Source: Deltaproteobacteria bacterium
GTDB lineage: Bacteria; UBA10199; SBBF01
DNA: 5,640 nucleotides
Assembly (NCBI GenBank): GCA_016207765.1
Contig: JACQOY010000071.1
Coordinates: forward strand, 1 to 5,640
Direction of reading: 5' to 3'
Every line of letters starts with the position of its first letter. Within the stretch, counting starts at the first letter, position 1. A model generated the notes under the pieces. That model saw only the letters and a list, made by a program, of their open reading frames with translations. It was not told where the DNA came from and did not search any database. Of the stretch, positions 1 to 5,355 are shown piece by piece. Both the position numbers and the translations under genes were made by a program.

Positions 1-1392
1 GGAGGTAACGTGACCGTCGATCCCGGTGAATCGGCGATCGTCGACCTCGATGAAGACGGCGACGGATATTATGTCGATACCAACGGCGACGATATATGCG
101 GCGAAACATCGGAGACCGGTAAAACCGGCCGTCGCAGAGTTTCCGGAGCTTCCAAAGCAAGGAAAGCTACCATGAATGACTGCGACTGCGACGATACCGA
201 CGCAACCATCCACCCCAACGCCGATGAAATCTGCGATGACAATATCGATAACGACTGCGATGATTCAATTGATGAAGGATGTGAAGAACCCACCATAACC
301 GACGCCGACGGTGACGGTTACGCCCCCGATTCCGACGGTGACGGCACCTGTGATGACGGTTCCACCGATACCTGTGACTGCAATGACAGCGCTGAAGACA
401 TAGATGGAGACGGTGTCGCCGATGGTTACGACATCAGTCCAAAGGCTGACGAAGTCTGCGAAGACGGCATCGATCAAAACTGCGACGGCGTCGACGCCTC
501 CTTCGGCGATTCATGGTGCAATACAGATGCCGACGGCGACGGTCACTATGCCGAGTCGGTCGGCGGCGATGACTGTGACGACACCGCCGATGATCTCGAC
601 CTGGATGGAGAGGCCGACGGATACGCCATCAATCCCTCTGCCGATGAATCGGCGGACACCGAGGGATCTTGCGAAGACACGATTGACAATGATTGCAACG
701 GTTACATTGATACCGATGATGATAAATGTCCCGACGAAACCAGTGTGGACGACGACGGCGACGGTTTTTCGGAAGATGGAACCGTCGGCGGCGCTGAAGA
801 TTGCGACGACGACGACGCCTCGGCCAACCCCGACGCCGCCGAAAAATGCGACGAGGTGGACAACGATTGCGATGGCTCCACCGACGAAACCTGCGTGGGC
901 GAGACAACCGACGACGATGATGGCGACGGCTTCTGCGAAGATGACGAAGCCTGCACCGACGAAACGGTGGCTCCGGGTGATTGCGACGACTCAACCGAAA
1001 CCATCAATCCCTCCGTTGTCGATGTCTGCGACGGCGTGGACAACAACTGCGACGGAACGGTCGATGAAGGATGCATCGGCGACCCCGATGTCGATGACGA
1101 CGGCGACGGTTTTACCGAAAATGCGGGCGATTGCGACGATGCCAACGCCGAGGCCTTTCCCGATGCGGAAGAATCCTGCTCGGACAGCGTGGATACCGAC
1201 TGCAACGGCATGGACGATACCCTCGATCCTCTTTGCGCCGAGGATCTTCCAGGTGGATCCGGCGCTTCAAGCGGTTGCGGGTGCGATATGACGGCAAGCG
1301 ACGGCCACACAAACTATTTCGAATTGATTTTGGGTCTGCTGGCGCTGGCCTCAACCCGAATTCTAAGAGCCAGAAAATCCTTGGGGGCTTAA
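1..1392 (+). CDS. MopE-type metal-binding repeat protein with MYXO-CTERM-like tail (C-terminal part)
   Basis: This is the C-terminal part of a secreted or surface-anchored acidic protein; the frame is open to the window edge. A GTG at position 10 follows GGAGG, but the preceding codons (Gly-Gly-Asn) fit the same chain and no signal peptide follows, so I treat the 5' end as missing. Numbered from that GTG (460 residues), six units run at about 14-91, 98-170, 173-240, 247-295, 301-355 and 362-409. Each has D.DGDG, then DCDD, a Pro-x-Ala or similar step, then C(D/E)..(D/N)(N/D)(D/N)C(D/N)G and a closing Cys. This matches the putative metal-binding motif of MopE (copper-binding in Methylococcus) and many myxobacterial surface proteins. 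The tail has GCGC at 422-425, a hydrophobic stretch at 437-448 and RILRARK, resembling MYXO-CTERM sorting signals. Metal identity (Ca or Cu) and partner are unknown. The terminator at 1453-1488 closes the unit. Confidence 0.87.
   Translation, partial: GGNVTVDPGESAIVDLDEDGDGYYVDTNGDDICGETSETGKTGRRRVSGASKARKATMNDCDCDDTDATIHPNADEICDDNIDNDCDDSIDEGCEEPTITDADGDGYAPDSDGDGTCDDGSTDTCDCNDSAEDIDGDGVADGYDISPKADEVCEDGIDQNCDGVDASFGDSWCNTDADGDGHYAESVGGDDCDDTADDLDLDGEADGYAINPSADESADTEGSCEDTIDNDCNGYIDTDDDKCPDETSVDDDGDGFSEDGTVGGAEDCDDDDASANPDAAEKCDEVDNDCDGSTDETCVGETTDDDDGDGFCEDDEACTDETVAPGDCDDSTETINPSVVDVCDGVDNNCDGTVDEGCIGDPDVDDDGDGFTENAGDCDDANAEAFPDAEESCSDSVDTDCNGMDDTLDPLCAEDLPGGSGASSGCGCDMTASDGHTNYFELILGLLALASTRILRARKSLGA
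49..1236 (+). repeat. Six tandem MopE-like coding repeats
   Basis: The units lie at about 49-282, 301-519, 526-729, 748-894, 910-1074 and 1093-1236. Units 4-6 are short (48-55 residues) and close to the standard motif. Units 2 and 3 are longer (73 and 68 residues) and share an extra segment between DCND/DCDD and the Pro-x-Ala-Asp-Glu step: (D/L)DGDGVADGYDIS in unit 2 and a related DLDGEADGYAIN in unit 3. This segment looks like a thrombospondin type 3-like DxDxDG loop. Unit 1 carries a different, basic insertion. Every unit has Cys near the DCDD motif and two or more in its second half, suggesting disulfides or Cys-metal ligation in an exported protein. The pattern suggests that units 2 and 3 arose by local duplication. 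Confidence 0.82.
1270..1389 (+). other. C-terminal sorting/anchor signal (MYXO-CTERM-like)
   Basis: After the last repeat there is a Gly/Ser linker (GGSGASSGCGC), a short polar spacer, a hydrophobic segment (FELILGLLALAS) and a basic end (RILRARK). This order (Cys, transmembrane helix, Arg cluster) is the layout of MYXO-CTERM and related C-terminal sorting signals, which are thought to be cleaved and lipid-modified at the Cys by myxosortase-type intramembrane proteases. The spacer between Cys and helix (11 residues) is longer than in the textbook signal and the helix is short, so this may be a variant family. Confidence 0.6.
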
Positions 1393-1409
1393 AAAAGTAC
1401 TTAGGCCCC
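1384..1409 (+). other. Stem-loop overlapping the stop codon of the repeat protein
   Basis: GGGGCTTAA at 1384-1392 pairs with TTAGGCCCC at 1401-1409 (nine pairs including one G-U), with an 8-nt loop AAAAGTAC. The left arm contains the TAA stop. No T-tract follows, so it is not a standard intrinsic terminator. It may protect the mRNA 3' end or be incidental, since the terminator proper lies 44 bases further on. Confidence 0.4.
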
Positions 1410-1452
1410 TCAATCAGGGTGTTCCTCTTGTCTTAAGGCGGGATACCCATCC

Positions 1453-1488
1453 AAAACCCCTTCGGCATTTCCGCCGAAGGGGTTTTTT
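1453..1488 (+). terminator. Strong Rho-independent terminator
   Basis: AAAACCCCTTCGGC (1453-1466) and GCCGAAGGGGTTTT (1473-1486) form a perfect 14-bp stem around a 6-nt loop ATTTCC. The run of six T at 1483-1488 begins within the right arm. It lies 61 bases after the repeat protein's stop and ends 61 bases before pgi, so it terminates the former and isolates the latter. On the minus strand the T-run is only four bases, so it is mainly a plus-strand terminator. Confidence 0.93.
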
Positions 1489-1498
1489 GTCCCAAGGA

Positions 1499-1549
1499 AA
1501 CCCTTTTAGGGTTGTCATCATGCGGACATCCATGTAATTTTGGGGTCTC
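1499..1549 (+). promoter_or_regulatory. pgi leader region: small hairpin, weak promoter-like boxes and Shine-Dalgarno-like GGGG
   Basis: Because a terminator lies just upstream, a pgi promoter is expected here. AACCCT/AGGGTT (1499-1504 and 1508-1513) can form a 6-bp hairpin with a 3-nt loop. TTGTCA (1512-1517) and TGTAAT (1533-1538) resemble -35 and -10 boxes, but the spacing is only 15 bases and the start site would fall almost on the ATG. GGGG at 1542-1545 is a weak ribosome binding site four bases before the start codon. Only the need for a promoter is firm; the boxes are tentative. Confidence 0.25.
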
Positions 1550-2923
1550 ATGCCTCCACACCCCGACATCAAAATTGACTTCAACCGCGCCATGGCCGAA
1601 AATGTCGGGGAAGACAACGGCATCGATATCCAGCGTCTCTTCGAACTGGAAGCTCAAACCCAGGAAATCCATAATGGGATTCAGGCCATGCGGGGAATGG
1701 GGCAAATTCCTTTTTTTCACCTCCCGTCCGACGATGATCTATTGAACAAAGTCCAAAACGCCGCCAAGAAATACTCCGGAAAGACAAGGGACATCGTGGT
1801 TCTGGGAATCGGCGGCTCCGCTCTGGGGGCGTCCAGCCTTTTTTCCGCCATCAACGGCCCATATGCAAATTTGAAACCGAAAAAACCGCGCCTCTTTGTC
1901 TGCGACAATATCGATCCCGAGGCCTTTATCGATTTGACCCACATCGTCCATCCAACAAAAACCCTCTTCGTCATTGTCAGCAAATCGGGTGTTACCTCCG
2001 AAACACTGGCCCAGTACCTGTCCCTGCGGAAACTGAAAGGAAAACGGAATTATTTTATCATCACCGATCCGCACGAGGGGGCGCTTCGCCAATGGGCCCT
2101 TTCGGAAAAAATTCCCTCCCTGGAGGTTCCAACGGGGGTAGGGGGGCGATATTCGGTCTTCTCGGCCGTGGGACTTTTCCCCCTGGCTCTGGCCGGCGTT
2201 GATATCACCGAACTCTTGTCCGGAGCCCGGCAGATGGATAAGCGCTGTCAAAAAAATCACGTCTGGTCCAACCCGGCCGCCATGCTGGCCCAGGTTTTTT
2301 ATCTGGCCTTGCAAGACAAGAAGAAATCAGAGCTCGTCTTCATGCCTTACTCCGATCATCTCCACCCGGTGGGAAACTGGTTTGTCCAACTCTGGGCCGA
2401 AAGCCTGGGAAAACAATATTCGTTGAAAGGGGAGGAAATCTACTGCGGTCAGACCCCTATCCCCTGCAGGGGAGTGAGCGATCAACACTCCCAGCTTCAG
2501 CTTTTTGCCGAAGGGACCAACGACAAGATTTTTTTCTTCGTTGTCCCGGAAAAATGGCGGCGCGACCTTAAAATGGGAAAAATTTCCGAGAAGCAGTCGG
2601 AAATCGCCTTCCTCCAAAACCGAAAAATGGGGGAACTCCTCCACACCGAATGGGCCGCAACTGAGCGGGCCTTGACCGAGGCCAAAAGGCCCAACCTGAC
2701 CCTTTTTATTCCGGAAATAACCCCCCATGCCCTGGGCCAACTCTATCAATTGTTGATGAGCACCACTGTCTACGCCGGAGGGTTGTTGAACGTGAACCCG
2801 TTTGACCAGCCCGGCGTGGAGCGAACCAAACAAGTCACCCGCGAATTGATGAAACAAAGAGAATTGGGGGGATTGAATGAGTTGATCAAGGGAAGGGGAG
2901 GGGAGGAGAAATATTGGGTGTAG
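1550..2923 (+). CDS. pgi: Glucose-6-phosphate isomerase
   Basis: This cytoplasmic enzyme interconverts glucose 6-phosphate and fructose 6-phosphate in glycolysis and gluconeogenesis. The 457 residues match the short bacterial form (about 450) rather than the ~550-residue E. coli form. Two SIS domains are visible: the first holds GIGGSALG (86-93) and the phosphate-binding SKSGVTSET (144-152); the second holds PGI signature 1 around GGRYS (198-202). By family comparison the catalytic residues are Glu284 in WAESLGK, His313 in DQHSQLQL and Lys427 in VERTK. Signature 2, NPFDQPGVERTK, is intact at 416-427. The ATG at 1550 is chosen because it gives the full N-terminus; ATG at 1592 is an alternative. 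The tail (about residues 448-457, purine-rich DNA) runs into a palindrome that provides the TAG stop. It is single-gene, behind a terminator and convergent with the acyltransferase gene. Confidence 0.97.
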   Translation: MPPHPDIKIDFNRAMAENVGEDNGIDIQRLFELEAQTQEIHNGIQAMRGMGQIPFFHLPSDDDLLNKVQNAAKKYSGKTRDIVVLGIGGSALGASSLFSAINGPYANLKPKKPRLFVCDNIDPEAFIDLTHIVHPTKTLFVIVSKSGVTSETLAQYLSLRKLKGKRNYFIITDPHEGALRQWALSEKIPSLEVPTGVGGRYSVFSAVGLFPLALAGVDITELLSGARQMDKRCQKNHVWSNPAAMLAQVFYLALQDKKKSELVFMPYSDHLHPVGNWFVQLWAESLGKQYSLKGEEIYCGQTPIPCRGVSDQHSQLQLFAEGTNDKIFFFVVPEKWRRDLKMGKISEKQSEIAFLQNRKMGELLHTEWAATERALTEAKRPNLTLFIPEITPHALGQLYQLLMSTTVYAGGLLNVNPFDQPGVERTKQVTRELMKQRELGGLNELIKGRGGEEKYWV

Positions 2924-2947
2924 GGGCGTAATGCATTACGCCCCTAC
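2920..2947. repeat. Perfect 28-bp palindrome carrying two convergent stop codons
   Basis: Outer arms GTAGGGGCG (2920-2928) and CGCCCCTAC (2939-2947) flank the 10-bp self-complementary core TAATGCATTA. The whole 28 bp is a perfect palindrome. TAG at 2921-2923 ends pgi and, on the other strand, TAG at 2946-2944 ends the acyltransferase gene, so the entire intergenic region is this element. It has the same length and arms as the element at 4150-4177. The shape is REP-like. It may form a hairpin protecting both mRNA 3' ends, but lacks a T-tract. Confidence 0.9.
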
Positions 2948-4143
2948 CCGACCCAAACCGACCGTCTCTTTCGCAGTAAATCGAAAATAATTTCCTGAAT
3001 ATTCATCCGAACCTTCTCCGACAACTTGTGAATAAGGAGTTCGTCGTCCATCGCCTTGGGTCCGTAGGAATCGAACCGGATCGGCTCCCCGAAATGGATC
3101 GACCATTTTGAGGGAAGCGGAATACAGCCGAGTAGCCCCAACAAAGGAAAGGTAGGGGTGATTGGGATGTAGGGAACCCCGATGGTCTTTGCCAGAATGT
3201 TCGATTTCATCATGATGGGATGAATCTCCTCCGCTCCCACAACCCCCACGGGAATCAGCGGCGCATTGGTTTTCATGCAGAGTTTGATAAAGCCGCCTCT
3301 GCCGAAGCGCTGAAGCTTGTAGCGCTCGCGGTAAAGTTTGCCGATTCCCTTCACCCCCTCCGGAAACACAATCACCAGATGGCCCGCATTGAGAAGAAGT
3401 TCGGCATTTTCCGGACAGGCCCGCACCCCTCCTATCCGGTACATGAAGGTTCCCAAAATGGGCATGTGATAAACGAAATCCTCCACCAGAAACCGGGCGT
3501 CCTTGCGCCTTGGGTGTTCGTTAAGGATGGATGTCTTGATCATGGCGCCGTCGTAGGGAACGGTGCCCGAGTGGTTGGCGACAATGAGCGCCTTCCCCTC
3601 ATCCGGAATATTGTTGATCCCCGTGACACTGATTCGCCAGTATTTATGGTAAAGAAAATCAAAAAGCGGCTTTATTTTCTCAACGAGCCGGCGGTCCATC
3701 CCGAAAGGATCAACTTCCTCCTCGTATTCCGCGCTCCCCAGCCGCCCCAAAACCGTTTTGTAGAAATCAAGGGAGAGAAGCTTGATCAGCTGGGAGGTCT
3801 TGTCCTTGATGACTTTAACGGCATCCTTTTCTTTCCGCTGATGGGCCTCCCGGCGCGAAAGCTCGTCCAGTGTTTTCTGCATCCGCCCTTCGAGCTGTTG
3901 ATAAAGGGCGTTAAGATCGGTCTGGATGTTTTTTTCGTCGAACGCGATGTTTTTGGTGTGAAGCAGATCGCGGATATCCTTGTTTAAATGCGAAATGGAA
4001 TCGCGAAGCTCGGTTTCGATCCGGCCGATTTTCTTCTCCAGCCGTGCGGCCAAGCGGGAGAAGTCGTCTTGATCATCCTTTTTTGACTTCAGGGGAAGAA
4101 CGTGAAGATTCGGCGTTTCTTTTTTGTTTAAATCTTCCGGCAT
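2944..4143 (-). CDS. Lysophospholipid/1-acylglycerol-3-phosphate acyltransferase-like protein (PlsC/LPLAT superfamily, MGAT-like)
   Basis: Predicted to transfer an acyl group from acyl-CoA or acyl-ACP to a glycerolipid or related acceptor at the inner membrane. From the ATG at 4143 (399 residues), residues about 27-64 and 72-119 are charged, heptad-like and probably coiled coil. The catalytic domain begins near VDPFGMD (144-150). It has block I as NHSGTVPYD (190-198), which spaces His and Asp by six residues rather than the classic HxxxxD; this variant is usual in the MGAT-like branch. Block II is GGVRA (238-242), block III is FPEG (260-263) and block IV is PLIPVGVVG (295-303). No obvious transmembrane helix is seen. 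A GTG at 4161 would add six residues and has AGGGG upstream, but it lies inside the 28-bp repeat, so ATG is preferred. The gene follows the SDR gene by about 30 bases and is probably co-transcribed with it. Substrate unknown. Confidence 0.88.
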   Translation of the reverse strand: MPEDLNKKETPNLHVLPLKSKKDDQDDFSRLAARLEKKIGRIETELRDSISHLNKDIRDLLHTKNIAFDEKNIQTDLNALYQQLEGRMQKTLDELSRREAHQRKEKDAVKVIKDKTSQLIKLLSLDFYKTVLGRLGSAEYEEEVDPFGMDRRLVEKIKPLFDFLYHKYWRISVTGINNIPDEGKALIVANHSGTVPYDGAMIKTSILNEHPRRKDARFLVEDFVYHMPILGTFMYRIGGVRACPENAELLLNAGHLVIVFPEGVKGIGKLYRERYKLQRFGRGGFIKLCMKTNAPLIPVGVVGAEEIHPIMMKSNILAKTIGVPYIPITPTFPLLGLLGCIPLPSKWSIHFGEPIRFDSYGPKAMDDELLIHKLSEKVRMNIQEIIFDLLRKRRSVWVG

Positions 4144-4149
4144 GATTTT

Positions 4150-4177
4150 GTACGGGCGCACAGCCGTGCGCCCCTAC
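4150..4177. repeat. Second 28-bp palindromic element, between SDR and acyltransferase genes
   Basis: Arms GTACGGGCG (4150-4158) and CGCCCCTAC (4169-4177) flank the core CACAGCCGTG, whose outer three pairs are complementary. Arms and core together make a 12-bp stem with one mismatch and a 4-nt loop. It is the same size and has the same arms (one substitution) as the element at 2920-2947 but a different core. On the minus strand it provides the TAG stop of the SDR gene (4176-4174), and it ends six bases before the acyltransferase ATG. Confidence 0.88.
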
Positions 4178-5193
4178 GCCTCGATTAATCTTACCTCTCT
4201 TAACCTCTCGGCCCCGACAAAACTCAAAAGGGCCTCCTTGGTCGAAAACCGGGGAACAAAACCAAGCCCTTTTTTCGCCTTCGCCCCGTCGGCCACGCAA
4301 AGATAGCGGAGGAAATCGACATGCGACGCCGGGGCCGGGGAAATATCGGCCAGCCACAAGAGCTGAACCATTGTTTTAAAACCCATCTGCGGAAGCCTCA
4401 AGTTCATTTTTCCGCAGATTTTGATCACGCGCGAGAGGGGAAGCACCCCGTCCCCCACGATGTTGAAAATGCCGGGAGCATCTTTTTCGATCGCCAGCAT
4501 AAAGGAGCGGATAAGATCGTCCTCATGAACAAACTGCACCAGCGGGTCAAAACCCATCATCGTGGTCACAAAAGGGCGGCGGAGGTAATTGGTTTTGTAA
4601 CTCTGGATGGTCGGGCCCAAAATGGTGCAGGAGCGCAAAATGGTGACTACACGGTCGGGATACTTGGCGGCAAATTTGAGCCCCTGTTTTTCGGCGTCGA
4701 TCTTGTCGGCCAGAAACTGGCTCTGCCGGTCTCCCCGCGGCGGATGAACATTCTCCTGAAGAAAATTCGGGTTGGTGGGAAAAGCCCCGTACACGTCGGT
4801 TGTTGAAGCCAGAATAACTTTTCGGACCCGAGCTTCCGCGCAGGCGGTCATCACGTACAGTGTTCCAATGGAGATCAGTTCGTGGGCAACCGACGGATTT
4901 TTGGGGGGCGTGATGGGAAAAGCGCAATGAACCAGGGTGTCGCACCTCTCGCTTTTAAGAATTTCGGCCAGCTTGCTGTCCGCAAGCGTTTCGATCAGGT
5001 CGAGTTTGTAAAATTTGGTTTTTTTCGTATCGGGAGGGGGTTTCCGGGCGTCGATGGCCACAATGGACGAATAACGGGGATCGGCCTCCAGGGCCTTGAT
5101 GATGCGCGACCCCTTGAAGCCGGAGGTCCCCGTAACCACAATGGTGCCGTGGGGAGTATCCGCCGATTTTGTTTTTTTTCTTTCTACCGCCAT
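4174..5193 (-). CDS. Atypical extended SDR, NAD-dependent epimerase/dehydratase family
   Basis: A 339-residue protein with an N-terminal Rossmann fold: VVTGTSGFKG (TGxxGxxG at 21-28) and an acidic Asp48 after beta-2 (VAIDAR), which favours NAD(H) over NADP(H). LVHCAFP (87-93) and LASTTDVYG (129-136) follow as in sugar-nucleotide epimerases, as do FVHEDDL (221-227) and FNIVGDG (243-249) in the C-terminal part. The catalytic YxxxK reads FLADK: Phe160 stands at the Tyr position while Lys164 is kept. Loss of canonical active-site residues is recorded for some members of the UDP-glucose 4-epimerase-like subgroup that I think this belongs to (cd05240-like, as mycobacterial GalE2/Rv0501, which also neighbours an acyltransferase gene, by recollection). 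It may be non-catalytic or act on an unusual substrate. The start ATG has an excellent ribosome binding site derived from a repeat. A run of eight A lies in codons 5-8. Confidence 0.87.
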   Translation of the reverse strand: MAVERKKTKSADTPHGTIVVTGTSGFKGSRIIKALEADPRYSSIVAIDARKPPPDTKKTKFYKLDLIETLADSKLAEILKSERCDTLVHCAFPITPPKNPSVAHELISIGTLYVMTACAEARVRKVILASTTDVYGAFPTNPNFLQENVHPPRGDRQSQFLADKIDAEKQGLKFAAKYPDRVVTILRSCTILGPTIQSYKTNYLRRPFVTTMMGFDPLVQFVHEDDLIRSFMLAIEKDAPGIFNIVGDGVLPLSRVIKICGKMNLRLPQMGFKTMVQLLWLADISPAPASHVDFLRYLCVADGAKAKKGLGFVPRFSTKEALLSFVGAERLREVRLIEA

Positions 5194-5199
5194 ACGAAT

Positions 5200-5210
5200 C
5201 TCCCCTCCTT
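5200..5210 (-). promoter_or_regulatory. Shine-Dalgarno sequence of the SDR gene, within a repeat arm
   Basis: Read on the minus strand, AAGGAGGGGAG (5210 to 5200) precedes ATTCGT and the ATG at 5193. It is near consensus, with six bases from its last G to the start codon. The same bases form the outer part of the inverted repeat at 5200-5296, so pairing of the two arms in mRNA would hide the site. Confidence 0.72.
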
Positions 5211-5296
5211 TGTAAGGAGGGGCCGGGGGAGGTAGAGGGATGGCGATACCATCATCGTCTCTACCCCTCCCAACCTCCCCTTACAAAGGGGAGGAG
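5200..5296. repeat. 97-bp imperfect inverted repeat (long hairpin element)
   Basis: The left arm 5200-5237 and right arm 5259-5296 are both 38 bp and align without gaps: 30 of 38 positions are complementary, and all differences are transitions, so most can still pair as G-U in RNA. Each arm contains TTTGTAAGG or its complement between CCTCC/CCCC and GGAGG/GGGG blocks. The 21-bp spacer contains GATGG (5239-5243) and CCATC (5249-5253), which close a terminal hairpin. It resembles dispersed intergenic repeats seen in many environmental bacterial genomes (recollection, not searched). It fills most of the gap between the membrane-protein gene and the SDR gene. Confidence 0.85.
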
Positions 5297-5355
5297 GAAC
5301 ATTTTGCCCGCCGGTAAAAATACCAGGTCACCAGAAAAATCGCGCCGTCGGTCGC
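5281..5355 (-). pseudogene. In-frame continuation of the membrane-protein gene after TAG
   Basis: Directly after the TAG, the same frame reads ATDGAIFLVTWYFYRRAKC, then SSSPL and TAA at 5283-5281. The segment completes a third transmembrane helix with a basic end (RRAK), as expected of a real C-terminus, whereas the last residues and TAA come from the inverted repeat. The likeliest explanation is a single-base nonsense change, perhaps Tyr (TAT/TAC) to TAG, or a sequencing error. Without homologues this rests on how coding-like the segment looks. Confidence 0.45.

Noticed and set aside
1..12. GGAGG followed by GTG at position 10 as a true ribosome binding site and start of the repeat protein
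   Set aside because: The frame is open upstream, the codons before GTG fit the chain, and no signal peptide follows, although the protein must be exported given its C-terminal anchor.
49..1236. CRISPR array suggested by regular repeats
   Set aside because: The repetition is at the protein level in one open frame; there are no identical DNA repeats with unique spacers.
404..1310. Long open frames on both strands overlapping the repeat protein
   Set aside because: They have low-complexity Thr/Pro/Ser/Arg compositions that are the shifted or antisense reading of repetitive GAC/GAT-rich codons.
1739..2857. Minus-strand open frames within pgi
   Set aside because: They are antisense to all pgi signatures and resemble no protein family.
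3220..3987. 255-codon plus-strand open frame inside the acyltransferase gene
   Set aside because: It is antisense to clear catalytic motifs and shows no recognisable domain of its own.
4150..4177. Intrinsic terminator between the SDR and acyltransferase genes
   Set aside because: The hairpin is strong but has no T-tract on either side, and the genes appear to be co-transcribed.
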